From Anastatus disparis (lineage: Eukaryota; Arthropoda; Insecta; Hymenoptera; Eupelmidae): 64,000 nt of DNA. The notes below the pieces were generated by a model that saw nothing but the letters and a program-made list of their open reading frames with translations, made no database searches and was not told the origin of the DNA. Positions 13,763-26,964 of the stretch are shown here, in pieces (position 1 is the first letter of the stretch; every line of letters starts with the position of its first letter). The translations under genes were made by a program, and so were the position numbers. The stretch is from the NCBI GenBank assembly GCA_017163975.1, contig JAFFSR010000239.1:1116001-1180000 (forward strand). Direction: 5' to 3'.

Positions 13763-16700
13763 CAGAGATGGATGATGTTGCTACTTTCATAAGCAGTTAT
13801 TATTAAAGAGGATCAGTTCGAATACGTTATGTACACTTGTGCTCAGAATCCAAAGTCATTCATCATCTATGCAATGCAAAAATATTTATGAAACATCTAT
13901 AAATATGAAAAAATGCATGTCTCTTTAAATTCTGATTTTTTTAAAATATACTGTATCGAAAAAAAAGAATTGCAAGAAAATTAAGATGACACCGTTATCG
14001 ACGTTTTTAGTGCGATTGATTTTTTTTTATGATTACTGTGGGAGGTGTCTCCTGACATGTATATAATAGTTAGATGCACGGATGATGCAATGTGTATATA
14101 TATATGTATGATATAAAACCACCCGCTGATTTCATTGCCACAGGCTATAACGAGAGTTATGAAAGTATATAAAAGAGCTATTACCAGATATTATTTCAAT
14201 GTAATATTATAATGTAAACTTTGAAAGATTTTTTCTCTCTCTCTTGTTTCTGTGAAGCTACATTGTTTTCATAAATAATAAGATGTGGATTTTATTATAG
14301 ATCGAATGAAAATGAAAGTTTAAAGTTAAACATTTAAAATCTACAAGCTGTGTAATCAAAATTAAATTGTTAAGTATACGGTTTGGCTTACAAAAAGAAA
14401 ATCCCTTTGAAATTATAAACTAATCATTTCTTTATTGAGCGATTAGAGAGAACGACGAATTTCAAAAACATTGAAATTTCGCAAAAGCCCCTCGTAAGAC
14501 TATTATAGAAAGCCCCTCCTGTATCCTTAAAATATGCACGCCGCATGGAATTCGACACCCCCTTAAAATCAAACGGTTACATGTGCCACGAAAAGCCCAG
14601 ACACAAGCTATATAAATTTATGTGTCAGTATATGATGTTGACTTTTTGACGAGTTCTCTCTCTCTTGCTCTCATCGTTGATATCTAATGCACACGCCAAG
14701 GAATATTCTCCTGCATGCATATATATGCACGCATATACGTACATATATATAGAGGTAAAGCTTGTTGAAACGCAGGTGTATAAATCATGCATGCAAATAG
14801 GATATATGCGTTATGTATATAGCAGAGGAGCTATAGAGGGAAGATATGCGATAATTTGGCTATATTGAAGTACATGAAATCAAGTGTTTGAAGAGGATTC
14901 CGTGATTTTCGTTATTGAGTTTAACCTATATTTTTTCAAATAAACAATTATTAATGTAAACGATAATAGAAATAAATTTCTTTAAAATTTTTTTAACAAA
15001 ATCAAAATCAAAATTGTTCATTATTGAATGAAAATTAATGAAAAGTATTGAGAATAATTAGATTATTTATTTATTACTTTAGCGCTAGACACAAAGCACG
15101 AAAATTGAAACTATAAAAGTTAAAGTTTGTAACGTCAAAGCGTCTCTAATTTTGCTATTACATTAGCATGCGCAACAGGGCAGACTAAAAAAAAAGAATA
15201 AAACAAAATTTACTCCCTTAAAATAGTCCAAAGCGTTTGCTTAATCAAAACTTTTAAAACGTATCTGTGTACAGTAGATACGAAAAGTATACGTACGTAC
15301 GATCGCTTAAGTGTATATACCTAATGCACCGTTGCATGCTCTATTTAAAAAAAAAACTTTTTGCAGAGAGTTACAATAAGCAATAAAAGTTGAGAAAATT
15401 TCGCGTAATCGCGTTTAAAGTAAAAAAAAAATATATATAAGAGAGAGGGCATACCTTTTTCGGACACACAATCAACAAAAGCATCGAGTATATACATGTA
15501 TATACCTATATGTATATGTACGTGACTATCGTCCAAGCGAGTGAGTTAATCCACTTTAGCTCGACGATTTAGTGCGAAACGTTGTAAACTCTATTTTTTT
15601 TTATTCTATTTTACGTTACGTTTACGCTTAACAGAAAAAAAGAGAGAGAAGAGAGCGAGGAAAAATAAAGGGAAAGAGAAAACGTTGTTTAATCAAATTC
15701 AAAGAGAAAGAGGGTTGAATGAGTATTAAAGGGAAAAAGGAGAGAGAGAGAAGGTATAATTAAAAGCCACCGATTACGGGAATCACTTTGTGTATGCGTA
15801 TAATAAAGATTAAATGTTTCAGTAACGCTGCGATTTTGATTATCATAAAAGAAATTAATAAAATAAACGTCAGCATTGATTTTGGATCGTTTCAATCAAC
15901 GTTCGTTTCTTCATTTATAAAAATGTTAATTAATTATTCGTGTCAACATACAAATTCATTAAAAAAGAAACAAAGAAAAATAATAAGTATCGAATTCTAA
16001 CAATCGATGATTTATTTTGATTAATGTACTTTTTACGATTACAATAGCCACGACAATTATAAGTTTGCAAGTCAATATACTTTTTTTCTCAATAATCGGT
16101 AAATTTATCTATTCCGCGTGTTTTAACATATAATAGATACGTAGGCTTTGATTCGATGAATATTAAGTTACTATTAGCCGGATAAAATAGGTTTTCAAGT
16201 CTATAATTTCTCGGAAACATGATGAGCGTTGTTTACTCTTTTTTTTTTATCTTTGCATTTTTATTATAACAATGTTTTTCTTTACATTGTTTTTTCTTTA
16301 GTATTGTAAAACTGCGTGTTTTATTTTAGTAATTTTTCATTATAATATTCTAATAATAAAATGACGAAACAAAAAAAAGTAGTTTTAAAGATATGAGATG
16401 AATATTGATGAAAAATAACGTTAGATAATTAGGTGTAGCTAATCGTAAAATTATAAGTAAATAGACGATCAGACACAGTATGACTTTTAAAAAATCCAAG
16501 ATGCAACCGTCCAAGAGCCCCGCATAATAAAATATTTATCGTTAAAAAAATGGTCTTTTTATTAAATATTCATTAATGTATAAAAATTTTATCATCATTG
16601 CGTGCATATAGAAAAAATCATTACATCAGAGGCTCTTTTTTAATCTTTGATGAGCGAAAATATTATTAATTTAAAACATTATTTATATATTGAGCTAAAC

Positions 16701-19700
16701 GAAGGCTGTTAAAACTATTTTTTTTGCTCGTATAATTTGAAGATTATTTATAACATTGTTTACTGGATAATTAATATTTCAATAGGGTTATTAGTCTTAG
16801 TTTTTATATTACATTTTTTGTCGAAGCGATATTGTATAAAAAGTAATGGATGTTTTTACAAGCAAAATGATTAAATTTATACCTTAATAATTGAAATATT
16901 TTAGAAATTTAAACGATAATTATCTTTTTATTTTACAACATTTTAAAATTTTTATCAACTATTTATTCAAAATATTTTTTCATTTGCATGCATATTTCAC
17001 TTTGAATGTTTCATACAAATTAAATTTCCTTCTGAGAATCTTTAATAGTAGCACTCTTTGTAAAATCAATCTTTTTAATCAAATAAATTGACGTCGTTTC
17101 AAACTCGGCATCATTAACTTAAAGAAAGGAAAAAAAAATTTTTTTTTTTAACTATTCAAAGATTGAAAAAAAACAGCATCAAGAACGTTAAGTTAATTAT
17201 ATATACACACACGAGGAGGCTAAAATACCCGCGAGGTCTTTGAAAATAGAAAAAAAAACAATAATAATTGCTATTGAGTCATATTTTGGCCTCGTGAAAA
17301 CGACACCGCACCTCAATAACGATATTCATATGATTTTTCATCTTCTCTTTTTTCTCATTCATTTTTCAAAAAAAAGAAGAAAAAAGAAGAAAATAAAAGG
17401 CTTTAAGAAAATTACAGAACAAATTAATTTTGAGCGAGAGCAAATGAAGTGGAATTTGCATAAAACCCGTTGGACTTTGGTAACATCTCAATTGGACTTT
17501 AATTTAAAGTCTAATTACGTTAATTTATATCTATACGTGTATATACGTATACACGTGAAATACATGGTAAGACACGAGAGCAGCGACAAAATGTATAAAA
17601 AGCTTTTTTGTCATTAACTCTAATTTTACCTAAGCTAAAAGTTTTCATATAGGCCTTGCCTCTCCGCGCCGAGTGATTAAAAAAATCTTGGATAATTGTA
17701 ATCGTTTAAACTTTTTTTTTTTACTTTTGCCAACGAAAAATGGAAAACGACGCTACGAATTCAAGCTGAAAAATTTTGAAATGAATTTTATTATTATTTT
17801 TCTCTTTTTTTTTCAAGCGTAGATCTAATTACGAGTGCTTTTAATTTTGTTTTACATACGAATGTTGTGTAATATTAGATTCATAGAATTATTATATTAA
17901 TATACTTTATATAGTGAAATTCGTGGAAATTCATATTAATATTCATGTATAATAGACATTCCGTGTATATACGTGCATAAAAGGTTATTTTAATTAAATT
18001 TTCCTCCAGAGATATTTTGTTATGTAATTACAGAAGTACATAATTATTAATAAATAAGCATGACTTGTCAATTTTACGTCAAAGTCTAAAAAATCCAATT
18101 TATTTCGCGAGAAAAAAGTTTACTTTCTTTTTTCATTTCGTTTTGTGATTTTGTATATCGATAGCTGAACAAAATTACAATTGGATTGAACCTGTACGTT
18201 ATTAAGAAATACTTTTTCAGGGTATACGAAATTCTTAATATTTAAATAAAGTAAATCAATACTTTTCAAAATTTATGTTCAGTATGTATAATAAACTAAA
18301 TTCATCAGCCATATATCTCGTACCAAAAAAAAAATAAAACCAAGAAGTCAGCCGTACCATTTCAATGAATATAATTTGGTTTAGCTAAAATGTAATTAGC
18401 ACCTTTTAAAGCGCCCGGCTTAACCATTATACTTTCACTAACCCATAAGAAGAAGAAGTTCGAAGTTCGTGATGTTCGCGGACATTTGAACGGGTTGAAT
18501 CTGCTAAAAAAAAAGATTCCTCGTTCACCAAAAAAAAGGTACAAATTTAACATTTCGCAATAATTTGATCTAATGCATTTGATAAACGTTTAATGATTAA
18601 CTCACCGAGTTATTAAACTCGTTTTAGAATTCAAATTATTTTTAGCGGTTAAGTAATCCACTCGAGCTCGGATAAATTAATTGCTTATTAAAGTTTACGG
18701 GCTAATAATTACAGCTTTGAATTTGTCACTAAGATGATGTACCCGACGCGCGGCATCAATGGAATAACGAGTATGGAAACTTGTTAAATTACTTAATTTT
18801 ATTAATTCGATTGTAAAAATAGCCGTCGCCGTTGCGTCACATCGAAATGGATTATAAAGAAGAAAAGATTTTTTTATTGGACTACGAGATTTCCTAATGT
18901 GTTTCATGAAATTAAAATTTTCATACAGAAAATTATATTTAAAAAATGATAGATTGCTAAATTGAAGTTTGTTAATACGTAATGATTCACGTGAAAAGTA
19001 TACATAGTTAAAATATGCACCGACGAGTGCAAATATTTATTAAGATTAATGAGTTAAAAAAAAGAAGCGACAATGAAAACAATGTAATAATAAGAATGAT
19101 ATTTTATAAGAATAGCATTAAAAAGGTTTTGCAAAATATGTTCATGAATATAAATGAAACGCTAATTTTTTTCGTATTGGAATTTAACGAAATGCCATTA
19201 AAATCTATTAAATTTAATTTTCTCTTTTCCATCGCATATTTATTTTAATTTTATAAATAAATTGCCGATTGTCTCTTGAAATCTGTAAATATTCATTGAA
19301 CAGTAGTTGAATCATAATTATATTCACGTAAGAAGAAGAAAGAAATTATTGCACCATCTGATCGTGGACATTTTTTATTTTCATCAATTAAAACTTATCA
19401 TTTTCGAAAAGCTTTGAAACTCCGTAAAAGTACAGATTACTTTTTTTGCGATGCGTGAAAAAACGATCAAAAGCAAGCGTAAAGAGAAAACAAAAAAAAA
19501 AAGAAGAAGATACGAAAAAATCGTTAAAATCCGTTTCTGTCCCTTCTACGTATAGCATCAAAATTATTCGGCATTGCTTCGCATTAGCATGGATCTTGCG
19601 CGATTCTTATTTGCAATTATTATGGCTGCTGCTGCGGTTTTATGGTGAAATGGGCGAAGAGAGATAGAAATGCTTAGGAGATGGAGAGAAGTTTTCAACG

Positions 19701-19784
19701 ATTGAAGAGGAAAAAGGGAGTATATATATATACGTATATACGAGAGAAGAAGCATCATCGTTTCCCTTTTTCCAAAAGTTAAAA

Positions 19785-20060
19785 GAAGAGTAAGAGAGAA
19801 GAATGGCTAGACGAGATGCAAAGGTATGCAAAAATATTTCGCGGCACGCAAAGGGAGAGAAAGAAGAGAAAGAGAGAGAAAAGAGGGAATATTTATTTCC
19901 TCAAGGGAAATTCTACTGTAGAAACGAGCGCACGGGCGATAAGAGAGTAAGAGAAAGAAAAGAAGAGGAAAAAAAAGGTAGGAAAAGATTAGACAAGAGG
20001 ATAGAGAAAGTATATAACGTGAAGAGAAAGAGAGAGAGAGAAGGTAAGAAAGGCAAGATG
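19785..20060 (+). repeat. long polypurine (GA/AAG-rich) tract 1
   Basis: Nearly 280 bases in which the plus strand is overwhelmingly A and G, in GAGAAAGAG-type irregular order. Open frames on both strands are by-products of the composition (K/E/R-rich on plus, S/L/F-rich on minus). Such tracts can bind GAGA-type factors or form triplex DNA; no function is shown here. Confidence 0.7.
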
Positions 20061-20677
20061 TAGAATTGTTTAAAGGGCTTATAGTTAAGTTGAAGGAAAC
20101 ACGGATTTGTCTATGGACCAAGTTTAAAGAAAGAGCGTTGATGGTGAAAAGTGTATTTTCTTGGGTTCATAAAAATGTCAAGTAAAAAAGGTGAAAGTGA
20201 AAAGTACAAGGGGGTTGCTATTTACTCGTCATAAAAAAAAATGTTTAATTCAAGACAAGAAAATTAGCAAATTGCTATTTGTTTATATAATAAATGAATG
20301 ATATAATCTATGTAAAATTTTATGAAAATTATGCAAGATTAAATAATAATAAAATTTTAATTTACAATCGAGTATTAAACGCTTTTATGATATAAAATCT
20401 TAAACGACTGTTTTAAAGATGTTTACTTTATTACGTGTGATCATAAAATTTTCAATGCAGATAGAAAAACGTATTTTTATTAAATTCCATACGTAAATCT
20501 TTGCGCACTCATATCTGCATACCAAAAAAGATTTATTTTAAAAAAAAGTTAAAAATAAAATCTACGTACCTCAACAAAATAAAGTAGATTTATAAAAAAA
20601 ATTTCTCTACCAAGCCATATACACTACAACCTAGACTCTATTGACCCAGGAACTCTTTTTCTTCTATCTTTTCTCTC

Positions 20678-20965
20678 TAGTGAGTAAAAAGAAGGAAAAA
20701 CAGAAAAATAACAAAAAAAAAAAAAAACAACAGCAGAGAGAAGAGGCAAAGATAGCCTTGCGTTGTCTCTTGCGAGCACTTCGCATAATAAATAGCAACC
20801 ACAAGAGAGAGAAAGAGAAAAAGAAAGAGAAAGAAAGAAAAAGAAAACGAGATAGAAAGAAAGTGTATATATATATAAAGCTTGAGCTATAGTCGAGGTT
20901 TTTTTTAAAAAGAAAGAGAGATAAAGAAAGATAAAATAAAAAAAGAGAAAGAAGAAAACAACAAA
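20678..20965 (+). repeat. long polypurine tract 2
   Basis: Second purine-biased tract about 0.6 kb after the first and on the same strand, mainly AAAGAGAAAGAAAG-type repeats interrupted by one mixed stretch around 20750-20800. The predicted K/E-rich and F/S/L-rich frames are compositional artefacts. Confidence 0.7.
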
Positions 20966-23900
20966 AATTGAGCCAATCCACGTATACTCTCTCTCTCGTG
21001 TGGGCTATGCCATATATACAGTCTTTTAATGCACTTGGGAGCTTTTTTCTTTTCTACTCAGGTTAAAGGATATATATTCTAACTCAAGTATATGGGGTAT
21101 ATATAGCAGTACCAAGCTTCTCACCCAAAAAGCACACACACACAAACACACGTAAAGCCCAACCAGTGTACGAGAGAGTAAAAGGCAAGAGATGCTCGCG
21201 AGAGAGAGGAGCGCGTGTACGTGACGCGGAATTCAGCAACGATGCTTTTTAATGAAGTTTTACAAGAGAGACTTAAAACTTTTGTACCTTACCCTCATTG
21301 CTTGCCCAAAAAAAGAATTAAATATTCGAGCTTTTTGTTTCTTTATTCTAAGATGAGTAATGGGAATGATATTAAAATGTTTAATTGAAAAAATTGCGTG
21401 GTAAAGCGTTATATATTTTAATAATTTTTCTAAATCAAATGCAAAATTATTAATAAGCTTTTGAGTTGAAATTTAAAATTGTATAAAATATCTAATATAC
21501 TGGAATAAGTTAGATATTATAAGTTAAAAATTATAAGTTAGCGAGGATTACGCATCATTTGACTAAAACAGTTCTGTCTTGTATTTCATTAATTTAATAT
21601 GTATGGGTTAAAGTAAATTTTAGCAAATATTATGCATTGCTTTACGGTATATTAGAATTTTGAATTTAAGTTCGTATTTTGCAGTTTATTTCACTGCAAG
21701 GTTTAAGCGTAATACAAAAGATTTTTTTTTTTAATAAAATTACAATAAAAAAATTGAAAAAGTAATTAGTAAAATAATTCTAAAAGATTACATTGCTTAA
21801 TAGTTTAACGTATTAAACTATTGTTAATCTGTCAATAATTTTTTCTTTTTAAATTTTAGATAATAATGCTGGCCATAAATATATCACATTGCTCTTCCAA
21901 TTCCAACACTTAAAAAAAAAAAAATTTTTTTTAAATCTTAAAAATTATGTTCAAATAATCAAACTACCCCTCAAAACCAAACCGAAAATGTGAAAAAAAA
22001 AATAGAATGTACCACAAACCTTAGTGTACAGCATCTCGTCAGCTGTTGCTCACTAAATAATAAAAAAAAGAAACCAACTTAAAAATTAAAAAAAAAATAT
22101 CCAAAGAAATCGACTAACAATAATAATACGCGGCGCTCGAGAGAAGAAGATGCGTCTAATATTACTGGTTTCTTCAAAGTTAGCTCGTCTTATGAAGGCG
22201 TAGCTCCTTATATACAAAAGCCAGCGCCGCTGTAAAATGACTAGGCCATACCATAGAGTATATAAGCCCAAAGCAATAAGCTTTGTATATCTATGTATGT
22301 ATATGAGAGCGTCAAGAGAGCAGTGAAAGGGGTCATCCCTGCCCACCTTCGCTATATAATGCATCCTCCCAATGTAGTTATACATACATATATACATCAA
22401 TACAAACGCTTTTGCTTTTTGCGCTCATCTTCTTCTTATTTTTTTCTTGGTTTTTTTTTCGTTTTGTGCTTATAAGCACTAGAGAGGTATGAAAATGCTG
22501 ATTCGCCTTTTTAGAAAAAAAAAATCTGGATTTTTTTTTCGTGTTTAGTTATTGCGCGAATGGTATGCATTGTAAGAGAGATGTAACATCCGGATCAAGT
22601 ACACATAGTTTCGAGTATTTTTATCTTTTTTTTCGTTTTTCTTTATTTTTTTTTTCGAAATTGTATAGATGCATTAACACGATTCGGTGCGGTGTAATAG
22701 ACGAAGGAATTTTAAAATTTTTAAGCAAACATAATAGTGACAGGTGACTGGGAGGAGAGAAGATGCTACGGTATTCAGGGTGGAGTTTTTTGACATATGG
22801 AAACTTGTTTGACGATTGTTAAAGATTGCACAGCCGTGTAATGATATTTAGGATTAATATTTTTTTTCTCTAAAGATTTCATTGTTCGATAATTTCGATG
22901 AACATTTTTAAACAATGATTTATGCGCTTCGATTTTTATATTGTGTTAAAACATCAATTAAACTTAAGACGATAAAACGTTGATTATATTAATTACGTGT
23001 AATACTAATTACGATACTTTGAAGAATGTTTATTTAATGAACACCGTTTTGTCGATAGTTTACGATGTGTCTAATTAATTATAATAATTCATTTTTTTCA
23101 TCTGTGTTATTTGTGTGTACTTTCAAAAATTTTGATAGGATCCATGCGTATTCGATGTAAAAAATTCAATTCAATATAGAAATAAAACGAGAACAGTATC
23201 AAGACAATGGAATGTTTTTTCAAAAGATTATTAAGTAACGTTATTGAAAGTGTTACAATAAGCATCGAGATTAGTGATACTGACTAGTTCTTTTTTTTAA
23301 TAAATGAAAGGTTAAATAAATGCTTTGTTACTCAATGAGTTCGTTGAAAAATTCGTTAACTTAATTAAAAAATTTTAAATATAGGTTGGTTAATAAAAGA
23401 ATTTCAAGCATCTATTACGAATTTGAAAATATTTACAAAAAAAAATGAAAGAAAGAAACACCTCACGAATAAGCAGTAAATTTTAACTTCAAGGATGTAA
23501 ATATAATAATTAGGTAATTAGTGGATTCATTTAAATATGGATAATTATGGATTTTCAAATGTACATTTACTTTTATTAAATTTCAAAAACGCAGAAGTAA
23601 CTTGAGAAACGTATAAAAAAAACTAAAACTTTTCAACTTGAGATTATCGTTAATTTGATGTACGGATTGAATTGTAATCGGAACTTATTTAATTTTCAAG
23701 AATATGATAGATTAGTGGGATTATAAAAATAATAAATTAGCCAATGTTGAAATATGTTTTCTTAATTCCTCTTTTTATTTAATTTCGTATTTCAATATCG
23801 ATTTTCGTATTTGTAAATACCATCTATGTCTTGATTATTCTAAAAAATAATTAAAAAAAGGCTACTGCGCATTATTTATTTGAACATCAGTGATCAAATG

Positions 23901-26703
23901 CTTAAGAAAATTTAATTATAAAGAAAAAAGAATGAAAAAAAAATTTGATATTATAAGACTAATAATCAAAGCGTAATAGTACAAATCCAAAATAAGTTGA
24001 TTGATTATTAAAAATTATGTTTGTAATTTAATACGTAGATTTCAATATACCTGACATGATGAATTATGATCTCGTATGTGTCATAATTAATAGTAAATAT
24101 TAGGATCAATTAATTTTTAGCTTCCATACGAAAGTACGCAACTGATACTTGTACAAATTTTAACATTATAATGAATAAATTTATCAAAAATTTATTTAGG
24201 TATTTAAAAATACGTTAATAAATTATTGCAACAATTCCAAGTAGTAAATTCTCAAATCACATACAGGTACATTAAATACAATCCTTCAACCTTGATCCAT
24301 AAAAGAGGAAAAAAAAGACTAAGAGTTTATTCGAATTCTATTGAATAGTGACAATAAAAGCTTAAATTTATATAAATAAAGATAAATTTGTATAGAAATA
24401 AAATTATTTTCTAACGTTAAGTAACAACCAGTAAAATTATTACTTTAGATAAAGTACAAAATATAGCGGAGCAAAGATTTACTTTTTTTTCTCTGTTTTT
24501 TTTTAAATTCTTATTTTCTTTTGTATTATGTTTCTTTATGTCTTCTTGCAGTCCTTTTAATTTTCCTTCGAATAAAAATTTTAATGCAGACTTTAATATT
24601 TCACTTTTAAAAAATTGCATGTTTAAGACGAAGAAGAAGCAAAAAAAAGAAGTTTCATTGTGCACAATAAATTACTTATAAAGTTTAAACCTTAAGAAAA
24701 ATTTTAAAATTACAAACAACAAACTGTTATATGCCATGGAGAAAAAAAAGACAGAATTTAATATCTAAATTACTTTTTCGTTTTTACGATATTTTCGTTT
24801 ATGCGAAAAAAGTAAGATAAAATACATTGAAAAATCATTTCATCAAAGAAATGTAGTTAAAACGTAACAAAAACATTGGAAATTTTTTTTTTTCAAGAAA
24901 TATATATACAAGATCCAATAATTGACTGTACATCCATGATGTTGTCCTCAATATAATGGTACCCTGTAGCTTTTAACTAGAAGATGTAAACCATTATACA
25001 ATGTTATGTATAACCTATAATTGACGTTACGAGCATATATATATCTATATGGTTTCAGATTATCAAATCCATGGTTATATTGCTTTATCTTGATGGAAAA
25101 TGATCTCTAAGGAATCATCTTAGTTTGACAGTTGTTATATGGTCATTAAAGAAATATGAAAGATACATAAATTATCAAGGTTGCCAGTTATAACCTAATG
25201 TTGTGGGTATAATTACAATAGAGAAAGTTAATAGGTTTAGTTATAGGTTAATACGTTAATCAAATTGAAATTTTTATAGGTGATGTTTGATTACTAAATT
25301 AATAAAGTCATTTGGGTATGGTTTGTGAGTGTACAGAGTACACTTATATTTTTATTTAGGTATATGATTAGTTAAAATATTTGAAAAATGTTAAATTGAG
25401 CTGAAAAATTAGCTAAAATCTAATTACAATTTTGATCAAATTTTTATCAAGAAATAGATGGTACTTGACAGGAGAAGATTTTCGTAAAATTATATTTTAT
25501 TAATATTTTATAAAATTATTGTATTATTTTTTACATAATAAATAATATTTATATAATGATTTTAATAACTATACATTTATTTAGATGCATTATTGTAAAA
25601 TTATTCAATGTTGAATTTTTTAGTGTATTTTAACGCTGTAGCATCTTACAGCACCACATCACTGAAAGAGAAAGTCTTTTTGGAACTGAGAGCGATGATT
25701 AAATGTAGAAGAGAAAAATAAATAATCTAATATAGTATTATAAACTATTTTTTAACAGTTTTTTTTAAAGAATGATTTATCATACGAAAAATTTTACTTG
25801 TTATGTGAAGGTAACCTACAAATGAGAAGAAATCCCGCATGTGAGAAATGATTCTTTTTATTAAACATCCTCAATTGTTTTTTTTATGGTCTCTTTAAGA
25901 AGAAGATAAAAATGGACTACTACTTGTTGATTATGTTTACATGAAAAATCTTATCCTTTTTGCAGCTTTCTTATTAAAAAAATAGTATGTTCAACAAATG
26001 TGTTCAAGTGATTTTCAACTTTCGAGGTCACCAAGCTGGTAGAATGATGGTGATCCAGTTGGTCTTTCCAAAAAATTAAAGTGTTGGAGCGATTTTACAT
26101 GATTCTTATAAAAATAAAACTTACTTCTCACAATCTATATAAGTTTAAAAATGGTGATTTTAAAATTTTTTATTTAATGGAAGCTTATTATTTTCGTGAA
26201 TGTCACACGAACTGTCTATCTATTGTCATTAATCGTTTATCTGTTCAATATTTCACCCTATTGTTTTCACTCTTTTCAAGTTCTGACGTTCGTACATTCC
26301 TTAAAACTTATCTGCTTGTGTTAGTTTTAAGGCACTATATTTACTTGATCATAGATATGCATGTTTAATTAATTTATAAAAATTCAAAAAATTAGTCCTG
26401 AATGCGTTTTCAAAATATGTTGTGAATAAAAAAAATCAATTAAAAAGTTAAATAAAATAACATTTTTTAAAATAAAAATAATTTTAATCTACTAAACGAT
26501 CCTTACATATCAATTGCTGTAATATCAATAATACTTCGATCAATTGTTTAAAGCAAAAAAAAATCATAGAAATGTTCTTTCAAAGAAATATCTACTGTTT
26601 TAATACTTACACCTTACTATCTAGATTCAACTATTTTTCCAACGATCGAAATCCAATTTTAAGTTTAGTTCGGACCACGTACTTCCTGGTTTGGTTTTTC
26701 TCG

Positions 26704-26711
26704 TATATAAG
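26704..26711 (+). promoter_or_regulatory. candidate TATA box of an unassigned plus-strand transcript
   Basis: TATATAAG in a locally GC-richer context (CTCGTATATAAGTATTGCGG). A weak initiator-like TTCACTC lies about 34 nt downstream. A strong splice donor, AGAG then GTAAGTAC, follows at 26965. The intervening sequence has only ATGs closed by stops within two codons, so it would be a non-coding first exon or a lncRNA. Confidence 0.35.
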
Positions 26712-26737
26712 TATTGCGGCTACATAAGCTCTCTTTC

Positions 26738-26964
26738 ACTCGTTCTTTCTCTTTTCTTCTTCTTCTTCTTCATCTCTTCTTTTCTCAGTTCTGAGATCTT
26801 CGAAAAGACTCAGACATTGATGCAGTAATAGGGAAGCTTTGGGGGAGGGAGGGAACGCGATTGCATAGCATGCGAAATTCTGATGGTTTGAAAATAAAAG
26901 AGAAAAAAAAAGAATAAAGAAAGAAACTTTTTCAGTTTTATCGTTTACTCTCAGAGAGAAAGAG
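26738..26964 (+). other. possible non-coding first exon
   Basis: Inferred exon between the TATA box at 26704 and the donor GTAAGT at 26965-26970. The start is the position about 34 nt after the TATA box. Its two ATGs are followed immediately by stops (ATG CAG TAA; ATG GTT TGA), so it carries no protein. I could not identify a partner exon downstream. Confidence 0.25.

Larger units (their letters stand above)
11099..26703. other. long gene desert with polypurine tracts and microsatellites
   Basis: About 15.6 kb without a supportable exon. It contains an AAG run (12013-12036), a (TACA)n run (13741-13762), GA-rich patches (15628-15760), two long polypurine tracts annotated separately, and opposed TATA-like strings near 22213 (minus) and 22252 (plus). 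A short SINE-head-like scrap lies at 26023-26060. A possible minus-strand start exon for gene A (ATG, four codons, donor gtttgt) lies at 22025-22039 but would need a 19 kb intron. Confidence 0.5.

Noticed and set aside
19803..20121. K/E/R-rich plus frame and S/L/F-rich minus frame of 86-104 codons
   Set aside because: Both come from the polypurine tract; the low-complexity frames mirror each other on opposite strands.
26023..26060. Seventh SINE copy (GAGGTCACC then TGGTAGAATGATGG)
   Set aside because: The similarity covers under 40 nt, with gaps and no body or tail. It may be a scrap of the SINE head but cannot be separated from chance by eye.
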